Below, one piece after another: positions 15,981 through 24,812 of a DNA stretch of 64,000 nucleotides. The notes below the pieces were generated by a model. The model was not told where the DNA came from and made no database searches. It saw only the letters and a list, made by a program, of their open reading frames with translations. Origin of the DNA: Homoserinimonas sedimenticola (lineage in GTDB: Bacteria; Actinomycetota; Actinomycetes; Actinomycetales; Microbacteriaceae); the NCBI RefSeq assembly GCF_026094475.1, contig NZ_JAPELL010000001.1, positions 653,171 through 717,170 on the forward strand, in the 5' to 3' direction. Position numbers and translations under genes: made by a program. Every line of letters begins with the position of its first letter. Positions within the stretch are counted from its first letter, which is position 1.

Positions 15981-17486
15981 GTGACCGTAGCGATCCGCAC
16001 GAACGACCTCGCCCAGTCGGCCTTCGCCCCAGCCCTTGAGCGAACGACGACGGCGAGCTGGGCGCAGCGCTTCGCAACACGGCTGGCCCTCAGCGACCTC
16101 TTCGTCGTGCTGATCGCGGTATTCGGCTCCCAACTGGTGTGGGTGCACGTCCACTCCTTCATGTCGGGCGACCCCGCGAGTACCAACGCTGCCCAGCCCT
16201 TCGCCTCCGTGTACTCGCTCGCCGTGAGTCTCGCTTGGCTCCTGCTCCTCACGGTCTCGGGGAGCCGCGACCGTCGCATCGTCGGCGTCGGCGCGATGGA
16301 GTACCGGCGAGTGGCGCAGGCCTCTTTCGCGACCTTCGGCGGCCTCGCGATCGTCGTCTACCTCTTCGACCTCCAGCTCGCCCGCGGGTACTTCCTCATC
16401 GCCCTTCCCGTGGGGCTGCTCGCCCTGACCCTTGTCCGCTGGTCGTGGCGTACATGGCTGCGAGCCAAGCGCCGCGAGGGCGACTACTCAACACGGGCCC
16501 TCCTCGTTGGCTCGCCCGAGTCGGTGCGGCACACTGTCAACGAGCTGGCACGCATGCCCGAGGCTGGCTATGCGGTGCTCGGCGCCTGCCTGCCGCTCGA
16601 GCGTCGGCATGACGACGCGGGTGTCCCCGTCGTCGGCTCCTTTGAGACGGTCTTCGAGGCGCTTCGCAGTTCGGGGGCCGACACGGTCATCGTTACGAGC
16701 TCCGACGAGCTGTCGGCCGAGCGCATCCGCCGCCTCAGCTGGCAGCTGGAGCCGGGGCGCCAGCACCTGATCGTCGCGCCCAGCCTGACCGATATCGGCG
16801 GGCCCCGCATCCACACACGCCCCGTAGCGGGGCTGCCCCTGATCCACGTCGAGACGCCCCGCTATGAGGGCCCCAAGCTCTACCTCAAGCGCGCCTTCGA
16901 CGTCGTCGCGACATCCCTCGGGCTCGTGCTCCTCTCCCCTGTGCTCGCACTCATCGCCCTCGCGATCAAGCTCGACTCGGCCGGCCCTGTGCTCTTCGCA
17001 CAGCCCCGCATCGGCCGCAACGGGCGCGAGTTCAAGATGCTCAAGTTCCGCACGATGGTGCCCGACGCCGAGGCGGTGCTCGAGCGGATGCGGCAGAACG
17101 GCGAGTTCGACAAGGATGACGGCAACGGTGTGCTCTTCAAGATGCGCGACGACCCGCGCGTCACGCGCATCGGCAAGTTCCTGCGCCGCTTCAGCATCGA
17201 CGAGCTCCCGCAGCTCATCAACGTGCTCACGGGCGACATGTCGCTGGTCGGTCCGCGTCCCCCGCTTGCCCGGGAGGTCGCCGAGTACGACGGGCATGTG
17301 CACCGCCGCTTCCTCGTCAAGCCCGGCGTCACCGGCCTCTGGCAGGTGAGCGGGCGTTCCAACCTCTCCTGGGAGGAGAGCGTGCGCCTCGACCTCTACT
17401 ACGTGGAGAACTGGACTCTCACCGGCGACCTCATGCTCCTGTGGCGCACCGCCCGAGCGGTCCTCGCCCGCGACGGCGCCTACTAG
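15981..17486 (+). CDS. exopolysaccharide polyprenyl glycosylphosphotransferase (WbaP/CpsE type)
   Basis: Starts repeat-unit assembly by moving a sugar-1-phosphate from UDP-sugar to undecaprenyl phosphate at the membrane. It is 501 aa. The N-terminal half has about four hydrophobic helices and a nucleotide-fold region (RALLVGSPESVRHTVNELAR). The C-terminal half is the catalytic phosphoglycosyltransferase domain: membrane helix FDVVATSLGLVLLSPVLALI, then QPRIGRNGREFKMLKFRTM with the catalytic Asp at VPDAE, FLRRFSIDELPQLINVLTGD and MSLVGPRPPL. GTG start with AAGGAG 6 nt upstream. It is a single-gene unit closed by the terminator at 17510, and presumably acts first in the locus that follows. Confidence 0.94.
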   Translation: MTVAIRTNDLAQSAFAPALERTTTASWAQRFATRLALSDLFVVLIAVFGSQLVWVHVHSFMSGDPASTNAAQPFASVYSLAVSLAWLLLLTVSGSRDRRIVGVGAMEYRRVAQASFATFGGLAIVVYLFDLQLARGYFLIALPVGLLALTLVRWSWRTWLRAKRREGDYSTRALLVGSPESVRHTVNELARMPEAGYAVLGACLPLERRHDDAGVPVVGSFETVFEALRSSGADTVIVTSSDELSAERIRRLSWQLEPGRQHLIVAPSLTDIGGPRIHTRPVAGLPLIHVETPRYEGPKLYLKRAFDVVATSLGLVLLSPVLALIALAIKLDSAGPVLFAQPRIGRNGREFKMLKFRTMVPDAEAVLERMRQNGEFDKDDGNGVLFKMRDDPRVTRIGKFLRRFSIDELPQLINVLTGDMSLVGPRPPLAREVAEYDGHVHRRFLVKPGVTGLWQVSGRSNLSWEESVRLDLYYVENWTLTGDLMLLWRTARAVLARDGAY

Positions 17487-17509
17487 GCCGCCCGCACCAC
17501 AAGCCCGAT

Positions 17510-17550
17510 ATGAGCTCGCGCACCCGGTCGGGTGCGCGAGCTCATTCTTT
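17510..17550 (+). terminator. intrinsic terminator of the glycosylphosphotransferase gene
   Basis: A perfect 16-bp inverted repeat (17510-17525 with 17530-17545, GGTC loop) is followed by TCTTT. The stem core is GAGCTCGCGCACCC. It isolates the gene at 15981 from the convergent glycosyltransferase operon. Confidence 0.9.
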
Positions 17551-17625
17551 CCGGCGTGGGAGAACCGCGACCGGGTGAGGATCGTGGGGACCGGAATCAC
17601 CTGATGCCGGCACACCCGCGCCACG

Positions 17626-17678
17626 AGAAAAACAGAAGGGCCCGGCCGGCGCGCGCGAGAACGCACGGCCGCCGGCGT
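17626..17678 (-). terminator. terminator of the leftward glycosyltransferase operon
   Basis: On the minus strand, directly after the stop at 17683, CCGGCG pairs with CGCCGG around an inner GTGCG-TTCT-CGCGC stem-loop, then GGGCCC and the T-rich TTCTGTTTTTC. This has the form of an intrinsic terminator for the leftward transcript. Confidence 0.7.
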
Positions 17679-17682
17679 CAGG

Positions 17683-18711
17683 TCAGCGAGCGGTGGCGAG
17701 CTCGTACGCCTCGCGCAGGCTGCGCTCGAGACGCTCGCGGGAGCACCGGCGCCTCACCACGGCTGTGCGCATCTCGACGTGATGGCGGTAGGCCCCGTCG
17801 TGCGAGAAGCGACGCACGGCCTGGGCAAGCTCACGTGCCGAGCCACCCGCCGTCGCGTAGCCAAGAGAACGCATGCTGGGGATCGTGCGGCTGATGACGG
17901 GCACCCCGAGCGATGCCGCCTCGATCGCCGATACAGGCCCGCCCTCCCACGAGGCAGTGTGCAGGTAGAGGCTCGAGCGCGTCAGCAGGTCCCGTACCTC
18001 ATCGGGCTGCTTCCAGCCCGTGACGGTCGCGCCCGAGGCGCGCAGCATCTCGGGCACGCCTGCGGGACCATCACCGATCCAGACGAAGCGCATCCCGTCG
18101 TCTTGGCAGAGGTGCGCGACCTCGGCGAAGAGTTCGGGAGCCTTCTGTGACCCGAGCCTGCCCACCATCGTGACCGTCGGTTCCGGCGCGGGGCGCTCGC
18201 TCGACGCTGTCGCAAGTTCGGGGGTTAGCGGAGACGGGTTCGGTGCCACGACGACGGGGTTGATGCGGCTGAGGGTGCGGCTCAACATGCCCTCGTACGG
18301 GCTCACACTCAGTGTCGTCTGGGGCCGCTTGGCGAGCACATACTCGAGGGCGCTGAAGCCCCAGCGGACGGCGCCCGAGATATCCGTCCGCTCGAAGGCG
18401 AAACAGTGGGGCGAGTAGACGATGTGGGTGCCAACGGGCAGGAAGGCACGCGCAGCCCCCGCGAAGGAGGAGTGCAGATGCACGACATCCGGCCGCATGC
18501 GACGCACCGCACGCTCGACAGTGCGATAGAACCCCAGCAGTCCGCCGTCGTAGCTCGCAGCATCCACCCCGGCCGGCCAGCCGTGGGTCGACTGACCCTC
18601 GCGGCCCCGCGAGAGCACGGCGTGCTCCAGATCCGGCGTCGCTCGCACATAGTTGACGATCGCGCTCTGGACGCCCCCGCCGAGGGCCTCCGTGACGTGC
18701 AGGATGCGCAT
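17683..18711 (-). CDS. glycosyltransferase family 4 protein
   Basis: GT-B fold sugar transferase of 342 aa, last gene of the leftward exopolysaccharide operon. Seen: MRILHVTEALGGGVQSAIVN at the start (glycine-rich acceptor loop), MRPDVVHLHSSFAGAA, PHCFAFERTDI, and the donor-side GRLGSQKAPELFAEVA and ASWEGGPVSAIEAASLGVPVIS (EX7E region). It begins 5 nt after the previous stop. Sugar specificity cannot be read from sequence. A longer in-frame start exists upstream but would run into the preceding gene. Confidence 0.9.
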   Translation of the reverse strand: MRILHVTEALGGGVQSAIVNYVRATPDLEHAVLSRGREGQSTHGWPAGVDAASYDGGLLGFYRTVERAVRRMRPDVVHLHSSFAGAARAFLPVGTHIVYSPHCFAFERTDISGAVRWGFSALEYVLAKRPQTTLSVSPYEGMLSRTLSRINPVVVAPNPSPLTPELATASSERPAPEPTVTMVGRLGSQKAPELFAEVAHLCQDDGMRFVWIGDGPAGVPEMLRASGATVTGWKQPDEVRDLLTRSSLYLHTASWEGGPVSAIEAASLGVPVISRTIPSMRSLGYATAGGSARELAQAVRRFSHDGAYRHHVEMRTAVVRRRCSRERLERSLREAYELATAR

Positions 18712-18716
18712 GCTGC

Positions 18717-20888
18717 TCACGCGACAGCGACTGGCGCGCGGTCTTCCGCCGAACGCACCACCCACCGCTGATTCTCGACGAGGTCATCGAGGGTCAGCTC
18801 GTCTGCCTCGCGAACGAGCGCGAAACCGCGGGCGGAGACGTAGTCGGCGAGATCGTCCTGGTGCCCGTCGACATGCTCACCGTGGGCCGCACGGCGAGGG
18901 ATGACGATGGGGCGCTTGCCGGCCCGCAGAACGCTGAGAATGGACCCCGTGCCCGCGTGCGACACCACGATGTCGGCCGCGGCGATCTCCCGCGAGAGTT
19001 CCTCCGCCGGGAGGCTCACAACCGTTTCGATGTCGAGGTCGCTGACATCCGTCGGACCGACCTGCCACAGCACTGACCAATCGGACGGGATGATGGCGTG
19101 CAGGCGGCGGATCAGTCGCTCGAATCCGTAGTGGGCATTGCCCCCGACAGAGACCACGACGCGCGGCTTGTAGCCCTCTGGGGGAAGCGGCACCTCTTCG
19201 ACGCTCAGGCCGTCGAAGACCGAGAGGGCGAAGCGCCAGCGGTCGTTCGTGGCGAAGGGGTACTGCACGTAGCGCTGGACACCGGGGATACGGTCGATGA
19301 CGCGCCCGGTGGCGGAAAGCTCCCGCACACGCGTGCCGCTCTCGATATAGGAGAAGGGCACCTTGAAGATCTTGGCGGCGAGCAGCGCGGAGAGCGCCAT
19401 CTGCGCACCGGTGCTGTAGACGTGGGTGATGTTCTCGCGGCGGAACACCTTCGCAAGCGACACGGCATCGCGGAGCACTCCGAGATACGCGCGCGGTGCG
19501 CGGTTCGGGAGACCGAAGACGCGCTCACCCCGCAGCAGCGAGCGGCTCTGCGCCGTGACATCCGTGACCCACAGCACTCGCTCTGTGCCCGCGATGCGGG
19601 AACGCAGCGAGTGCAGTTGCGTGAGGTGGCCGCCGCTCGTAGCGATGAGCATGACGGAGGATTCGGGACGCGTCGAGCGGTCGCGTGACATTGAGGGCTC
19701 CTTTGTGGATGGTGTTTCTGATCCGCGATGGGTGCGGTTCCCCGCGGCGCCACGCTGCGCCCAAGTGAAGAGTGCGAACTGCGAGTGAGGGGGCGATGAG
19801 AGCGCCGTGAGACACGCGTCACGAGTCGTGCGGGCGATGCCCTCCCAGTCGAGTGCGGAGAGATCCGGCTCGGACGAGCGAGGCGCTTCGCGCAGCCAAC
19901 GCACCGCGTCGGCAAGCGTCTCTGCGTCGAAGTCCCCCTCATACGTCGACACCCAGTCGGGTCCCATCGCCTCGGCCAGTTCCGACATGGCTCCGATCGC
20001 GGGGACGACCACGGGGCGACCGGCCGTCAGGGCGAGGATGGCGGAACCTGAATTCTGGATGGCCCGGTAGGGCAGCGTCACAAGGTCGGCGGCGCGCAAC
20101 CAGAGCGCAAGCCTTTCGTCATCCAGGGCGGCGAGCTCGAGCGTGGTGGCTCCTCCAGCCGCACGATCCGCTTCGGCGAGTTCCTTCAGCTCTGCCGCGA
20201 CCTCGTCGTCGGAGGGCTTGCCCGCCACGACGATCCGCAGCCCCACCGCCTCGGGACGCCCCCGCAGGGCCGTCGCCGCGCGCACCAGGGCAGCCGCGTT
20301 CTTGTAGGGCCGCACCTGGCCTGCGAAGAGCACTACCGTCTCCCCGCGGTCGACTCCGAGGGCATCGCGCGCGTCCTCCCGCGTCGTCTCGAGCGGGTAC
20401 TCGCCGCGATAGTGGCCGTGGGGCGTCACAAAGGCAGGAACCCAGGAGAGGGCCGGCCACTCACGCAGCGCCGTGCCCACGCCCGAGAGGGAGAGGGCGA
20501 GGATGGTATCAACGCTGCGTTCGAGCGTGCGGCGGTACCACCGGCGGACGAGCGACGATGAACGCTCTTCGTGCGGAGTCGGGTTGTGCACGGTCCAGAT
20601 GACACGCGTGCCCATGACGCGACGAGCCCGGGCGAGAGCAAGGCGAAACACGGCAAGGCGCATGACGTGCCGCCAGGTGCGGTGGCCAGAGAGGAAGGTC
20701 AACTCCGGCCAGTGAAGGTGCACGATGTGCGGCGGTCGACGCACGAGACCGGAGAGCGAGAACTCCTCCACTGCGACGCGTGGAGAGTCATCGAGCCCCT
20801 CGAGAGCGCTCGCGAGCAGATAGTTGTAGGGGTTCGCATGCCGCGTGGAGAACGCGGGCGCCGAGGCGATCCTCAGTACCTCATTCAT
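18717..20888 (-). CDS. fused glycosyltransferase: GT4-like domain plus Alg14/Alg13 (PssD-PssE-like) domain
   Basis: One open frame of 723 aa holding two enzymes. Residues 1 to about 365 are a GT-B transferase (VVLFAGQVRPYKNAAALVRA, IQNSGSAILALTAGRPVVVP). Residues from about 412 begin SSVMLIATSGGHLTQLHSLR, the Alg14/PssD membrane-anchor type, followed by an Alg13/PssE (GT28 C-terminal) part with PRVVVSVGGNAHYGFERL and IVVSHAGTGSILSVLRAGK. Known: PssD-PssE pairs add glucuronic acid or a related sugar to lipid-linked glucose. Between the halves lies a non-globular stretch and an internal ATG (19691) with AAAGGAG 6 nt upstream, so a separate 324-aa protein may also be made. Confidence 0.85.
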   Translation of the reverse strand: MNEVLRIASAPAFSTRHANPYNYLLASALEGLDDSPRVAVEEFSLSGLVRRPPHIVHLHWPELTFLSGHRTWRHVMRLAVFRLALARARRVMGTRVIWTVHNPTPHEERSSSLVRRWYRRTLERSVDTILALSLSGVGTALREWPALSWVPAFVTPHGHYRGEYPLETTREDARDALGVDRGETVVLFAGQVRPYKNAAALVRAATALRGRPEAVGLRIVVAGKPSDDEVAAELKELAEADRAAGGATTLELAALDDERLALWLRAADLVTLPYRAIQNSGSAILALTAGRPVVVPAIGAMSELAEAMGPDWVSTYEGDFDAETLADAVRWLREAPRSSEPDLSALDWEGIARTTRDACLTALSSPPHSQFALFTWAQRGAAGNRTHRGSETPSTKEPSMSRDRSTRPESSVMLIATSGGHLTQLHSLRSRIAGTERVLWVTDVTAQSRSLLRGERVFGLPNRAPRAYLGVLRDAVSLAKVFRRENITHVYSTGAQMALSALLAAKIFKVPFSYIESGTRVRELSATGRVIDRIPGVQRYVQYPFATNDRWRFALSVFDGLSVEEVPLPPEGYKPRVVVSVGGNAHYGFERLIRRLHAIIPSDWSVLWQVGPTDVSDLDIETVVSLPAEELSREIAAADIVVSHAGTGSILSVLRAGKRPIVIPRRAAHGEHVDGHQDDLADYVSARGFALVREADELTLDDLVENQRWVVRSAEDRAPVAVA

Positions 20889-22068
20889 GCGTTCTCCCCT
20901 CTCGTGCCGAGGTGTTCGACTCGGCTCTCACTCCGAGGGCGAGGTCAAGGATCTGCTCATGCCGTGCACGCCACGAGTTCTCGGCGACAAAGCGCAACCG
21001 CTCCTCCTCCTGGGCGGGGCCGAGCGCGAGGGCCTCGTCGATGCGGGCGGCGAAGGCAGCGACATCCGGTGTCAGTAGCACCCGCTCGCTGATGCCTCGC
21101 ACTGGGCCGAGATCGATCGAGAGCACGGGTGCGCCGCCGGCGAGGTACTCGTAGATCTTGAGCGGGCTCATGGCCTCGGTGAGTCGCGTGCGATTGTGAG
21201 CAACCATGCACACGTCGCTGTTGCGGATGGCGGCGACGAGCGGCTCTCGCCCGACCGGTGGGCGCACGTGAATGTTGGGCACGCTCGCGACAGCCGCGAC
21301 CGACTTCTCCTCACCCACGACCCCGAGGAGCACGATCTGCAGATCGGGCCGCGCATCGGCGAGAGCGCGGAGCCCGTCGGTATCGAGCCGGCTGTCGAGG
21401 GTTCCGACGTACAGTGCGCGCGGGTGCGGGATCGACGCGAGCCAGTCCGGCTCCGGCGGCGTCGGCCCCTCCCACTCGCTGGGCTCGACGCCGTTGGGAA
21501 CGACCCGGGACGGCCCCTTCGGCTGAATGCGGTCGATGATCTGCTGGGAGACAGCAGCGACGCTCGCGCCGCGCTCCGCGATCTCCTCGTAGGCGGCGCG
21601 GATTCCCGGCCACCACGGCTCCCTGGCGGGCAGCTCCGTCCAGTCGTCTCGCGCATAGTAGGTGACGGATGCCGCCCAGTCGAGTGGCGCGAAACCCGCG
21701 ACGAGCGGACTCGCCGTGATGACGTGCGGAGTCCGCAGCCCGAGTCTCGATGCAGCGCGTCGCACGGAGGCGTCGTAGTCCTGGCCGGCCGCGCGCAGCT
21801 GAGGAATACCAACCGGGTCGCTCCCCCGCAGACGCAGGGGCGTGTGCAGGTCGACTCGGTCCCGGCGCGGGAAGCTCGCATCGCCGCGCCCGAGCAGCTT
21901 CTTGACAACGCGCTTGACGATACTCCGATGAGGATTTGCGACCAGGAGACCGTCGACGCGCGGGTGATCGAGCAGGGTCAGCAGCAGCCTGTCCGGCGGG
22001 CGGTTCATGCCGCGCTGCACGGCGTCGTCGTAGGTCTCGAAGGTGAAGGTGAAGACGAAGTCGTTCAC
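20881..22068 (-). CDS. glycosyltransferase (GT-B, GT1/GT4-like)
   Basis: 395 aa. GTG start at 22068, with GGAGG 7 nt upstream and overlapping the previous stop (GTGA). Seen: VNDFVFTFTFETYDDAVQRG, YYARDDWTELP, AVSQQIIDRIQPKGPSRVVPNGVE (typical linker and donor-domain entry) and TEAMSPLKIYEYLAGGAPVLSIDL, which carries the Glu-rich donor-sugar motif. It resembles the group that includes teichuronic acid/capsule transferases. It overlaps the next gene by 8 nt. The linkage formed is unknown. Confidence 0.88.
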   Translation of the reverse strand: MNDFVFTFTFETYDDAVQRGMNRPPDRLLLTLLDHPRVDGLLVANPHRSIVKRVVKKLLGRGDASFPRRDRVDLHTPLRLRGSDPVGIPQLRAAGQDYDASVRRAASRLGLRTPHVITASPLVAGFAPLDWAASVTYYARDDWTELPAREPWWPGIRAAYEEIAERGASVAAVSQQIIDRIQPKGPSRVVPNGVEPSEWEGPTPPEPDWLASIPHPRALYVGTLDSRLDTDGLRALADARPDLQIVLLGVVGEEKSVAAVASVPNIHVRPPVGREPLVAAIRNSDVCMVAHNRTRLTEAMSPLKIYEYLAGGAPVLSIDLGPVRGISERVLLTPDVAAFAARIDEALALGPAQEEERLRFVAENSWRARHEQILDLALGVRAESNTSAREGRTHE

Positions 22069-23105
22069 GCGGCCGCCTCCTCTCCTCGTGGGCTGACGTC
22101 GGGTTCTCGACCGAAAAGGGTCTGCTCGGCGCGGGGATACCCGGGCAACCAGGCGCTCCTCAGCGCCCATGCACGCGACCACATGGCATCGCGGCGTCCC
22201 GTGAGCTGCTCGAGCGCGGCGCGCAGGCGCACCCCCGCAAGCAGGAGCCTCACTGCAACCGTCGAACTCGGTCGGCGCCAGATCGAGCGGAACATCGTGA
22301 CCTTGCCCGCGAGCACCATCGCCATCTTGCGACCGCGATCGCCCGTCGAGGCGCCCACCGAGTGCGTGATGGTGGAGGCGGGCACGATGACGGGACGGTG
22401 ACCGTTTCGGGCCGCTCGAAGCGAGAACTCGGCATCCTCGCCGTAGAGGAAGTAGCGCTCATCGAGACCCCCGAGCTGCAGGAAGTCGCGCCGGCGCATG
22501 AGGAGGAGGCATCCGGTCACGATGGGCACCTCGCGCACGGTGTCCCGCTGCCAGCGCCCAAGGGATTCGGGGTCGAAGACGCGAGATCGAGGGAACGCCG
22601 TCGAGAGTCCCGTCGCGAAGCACAGTAGCGACCACATGCTGGGCGCACCCCAGCACGAGCTTGGGTCGAGGGAACCGTCGTCGCGAAGCGTGCGGCCGCC
22701 GTAGACGCCGTGCTCGGGGTGGTCCTTCGCAAACGAGAGAAGCTCGGCAAGCGAGCGCTCCCGCACGATCGTGTCGGGGTTGAGGAGCACAAGGTACTCC
22801 TCCTCGGCATGTGCGACGCCCAGGTTGACGGCCCGGGCGAAACCGAGGTTTCGCCCAGATCGCACGACCGTTGCGGCGGGGAACTCGCGCTCGATCGCCT
22901 CGGCCGAGCCGTCCCGCGAGTCGTTGTCGACCACGATGACGTGCAACGGCACATCGTGCTTCGCAGCGAAGACGGAGGCGAGGCACGCCAGGGTGCGCTC
23001 GCGCGTGTTGAAACTCACGACGATGACAGCAAGGCCGGGCCGCTCGTCGCACGTCCGCCGCTGCAAGGACGCCGCAAGGCTGCTGGATGAGCGCTGTGAA
23101 TTCAC
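22065..23105 (-). CDS. glycosyltransferase family 2 protein (rhamnosyltransferase-like)
   Basis: GT-A fold transferase of 346 aa. Seen: LAVIVVSFNTRERTLACLAS, VIVVDNDSRDGSAEAIEREF, NLGFARAVNLGVAHA, LLNPDTIV with the metal-binding D-x-D-like segment, TGCLLLMRRRDFLQLGGLDERYFLYGEDAEFSLRA (acceptor and catalytic Glu-Asp), a layout shared with dTDP-rhamnosyltransferases. GTG start overlaps the stop of the acetyltransferase gene (GTGA). Rhamnose specificity is only suggested by the overall pattern. Confidence 0.88.
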   Translation of the reverse strand: MNSQRSSSSLAASLQRRTCDERPGLAVIVVSFNTRERTLACLASVFAAKHDVPLHVIVVDNDSRDGSAEAIEREFPAATVVRSGRNLGFARAVNLGVAHAEEEYLVLLNPDTIVRERSLAELLSFAKDHPEHGVYGGRTLRDDGSLDPSSCWGAPSMWSLLCFATGLSTAFPRSRVFDPESLGRWQRDTVREVPIVTGCLLLMRRRDFLQLGGLDERYFLYGEDAEFSLRAARNGHRPVIVPASTITHSVGASTGDRGRKMAMVLAGKVTMFRSIWRRPSSTVAVRLLLAGVRLRAALEQLTGRRDAMWSRAWALRSAWLPGYPRAEQTLFGREPDVSPRGEEAAA

Positions 23106-23704
23106 GGCCGGCCCCCCATCGGCGTGATGACGGCGCCCGCCTCCTCGCCGTGCTCCGCTCTCGCGAGAGCGGCATCCGCCGAGTCATCACCGCGGTGGCC
23201 TATGACCCGCGCGGGCACGCCTCCCGCAATGCTGCCGGCGGGGAGGTCGCGCGTGACGACCGCCCCGGCGCCCACTACGCATCCCGAGCCGATCGTCACC
23301 CCCGACGTCACGACGACATAGGCGCCGAGCCACACGTCGTCTCCCAGGGTGATGTCCCGCTCGATCTTCTCCTGATCCATGACGGGAATCCCCGGCCGAA
23401 TGCCATAGTTCGACGCCGTGATGACGACGCCCGGGGCCAGCAGACACTTGGCCCCGAGCACAATGCGACCCGTCGAGTTGCCGGCCCACAGCATGCTGCG
23501 TTCACCGATATGGGTGCCGTCGCCGAGGCGGATGCGTTCCGCATTCCGAAACGAGACATTGGGGGCGAACGTGACGTTGTCGCCACGGTCGAGGCGCGAC
23601 AGCTGACGAGCGTGGCTGTAGGAGTAGAAGTGGGCGATTCGAAGCCCGTGGAGGTAGGTTCGCACACTCGTCAGCGAGCGGACGACGTCGGTGATGGAAC
23701 CCAT
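23102..23704 (-). CDS. acyltransferase with left-handed beta-helix (CysE/WbbJ type)
   Basis: O-acetyltransferase of 200 aa, first gene of the leftward exopolysaccharide operon. Seen: hexapeptide repeats through IRLGDGTHIGERSMLW, IVLGAKCLLAPGVVITASN, ITLGDDVWLGAYVVVTSGVTIGSGCVVGAGAVVTRDLPAGSIAGGVPARVIG, the standard C-terminal signature of sugar O-acetyltransferases. Start ATG at 23704 is supported by GAAAGGA 7 nt upstream. It probably decorates a sugar of the repeat unit with acetyl groups, using acetyl-CoA in the cytoplasm. Confidence 0.92.
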   Translation of the reverse strand: MGSITDVVRSLTSVRTYLHGLRIAHFYSYSHARQLSRLDRGDNVTFAPNVSFRNAERIRLGDGTHIGERSMLWAGNSTGRIVLGAKCLLAPGVVITASNYGIRPGIPVMDQEKIERDITLGDDVWLGAYVVVTSGVTIGSGCVVGAGAVVTRDLPAGSIAGGVPARVIGHRGDDSADAALARAEHGEEAGAVITPMGGRP

Positions 23705-23804
23705 GGGCGATCCTTTCGACGGGGTCGGTCCAGCTATGACAGACGAGCACCGCAACATGAATCCATCCGCGCTGGTACATGAGGTTTTTCTCACGCGCAC
23801 CGCG

Positions 23805-23834
23805 TTGATTTCGCAGGAAGTCGCTGCCTAGGGT
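23805..23834 (+). promoter_or_regulatory. candidate promoter of the rightward exopolysaccharide operon
   Basis: In the 277-bp gap between the two divergent exopolysaccharide operons, TTGATT (23805-23810) and TAGGGT (23829-23834) are separated by 18 nt. Transcription from here would leave a leader of about 140 nt before the gene at 23982. The match is moderate, and I found no matching clear promoter for the leftward operon. Confidence 0.4.
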
Positions 23835-23981
23835 GAACTCCATTCCTGCGGCAAAGTCGCCGATTCACACCCACCACCAGCCGCTGGCCGTGGTCCGCTC
23901 TCGGTTCGCTGCCCGTCGGCGCCGCTGCAGCGACCGCCCTACCGGCACCGCCAACGCGGACGACACCCAGGGAGATACACG

Positions 23982-24812
23982 ATGGATATAGGCCTTTTCT
24001 TCAAGGCGCTGTTCCGACACCCGATCCTTCTCGTGCTCGGCGTGCTCGTATCAGTGGGCGCAGCCCTCTTCTCGGGATTCACTCTCGAGAAGGGCACTTT
24101 CGAGCCCCGCGCCGAGCAGGACTACTCGGCGTCGACAACAGTGCTGTTGGAATCACCGAAGCAGTCTCTCTTCTCTGCCGAGATCCCGCCGCGCCCCATC
24201 ATCGAGGGCCAGACGGCGGGCGACACCCGAAATCTCGCAGACACAGCCGTCATCTACGCATACCTCATCGGCAGTGATGCCATGCGTGAGCTCGTGGAGC
24301 AGGAGGTGGGCCCGCTCGGCGAGGACGAGAGCGTGAGTGCCATCCAGCGCACGACCCAGCCCGACGGCAGCGAGCGCTTCCCCGGCGACTACCACCTGCC
24401 GATCATCGACGTGCTGGGCACCTCGACCTCGCCTGCCCGTGCCGAGGCGATCTCGACAGCCGGAGCCGAAGTCTTCAAGCAGTACGCCGCCGCACAGCAG
24501 GAAGCGGAGGCAGTCCCCGAGGCCGACCGCGTGACGTTCCCCACTCTGCGCACGAGCGAGGCAGAGGCCCTCGAAGGCAGCAACCCGATCCTTCCGATCC
24601 TCGCGGTCGGGGTCGGCGTGTTCCTCGCCTTCGTCGTGCTCATCCTCATCGTCGACAACGCGGGACGTGGGCGCCGCGAGGCCAAGGCTCGCAAGAAGGA
24701 GGAGGCCGCGCTCGAGCGTGAGCGCGCCCGTGAGGAGCTGTACGGCGACGACGCGCTGAACCCCTCGGTGCGCCGCCCGGAGCACGCCGAGGACCATGCG
24801 CTCACGCACTGA
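23982..24812 (+). CDS. Wzz/YveK-like polysaccharide chain-length protein
   Basis: Polysaccharide co-polymerase of 276 aa in the plasma membrane. Seen: TM1 near residues 14-31 (PILLVLGVLVSVGAALFSGF), an extracytoplasmic region starting YSASTTVLLESPKQSLF, a DTRNLADTAVIYAYLIGSDAMRELV segment typical of such proteins, TM2 near 203-225 (LPILAVGVGVFLAFVVLILI), and a charged cytoplasmic tail REAKARKKEEAALERERAREE. It has no Tyr-kinase domain, and no separate kinase gene is present in this locus. The start has GGGAG 7 nt upstream. Likely sets chain length with the adjacent Wzy-like protein. Confidence 0.85.
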   Translation: MDIGLFFKALFRHPILLVLGVLVSVGAALFSGFTLEKGTFEPRAEQDYSASTTVLLESPKQSLFSAEIPPRPIIEGQTAGDTRNLADTAVIYAYLIGSDAMRELVEQEVGPLGEDESVSAIQRTTQPDGSERFPGDYHLPIIDVLGTSTSPARAEAISTAGAEVFKQYAAAQQEAEAVPEADRVTFPTLRTSEAEALEGSNPILPILAVGVGVFLAFVVLILIVDNAGRGRREAKARKKEEAALERERAREELYGDDALNPSVRRPEHAEDHALTH

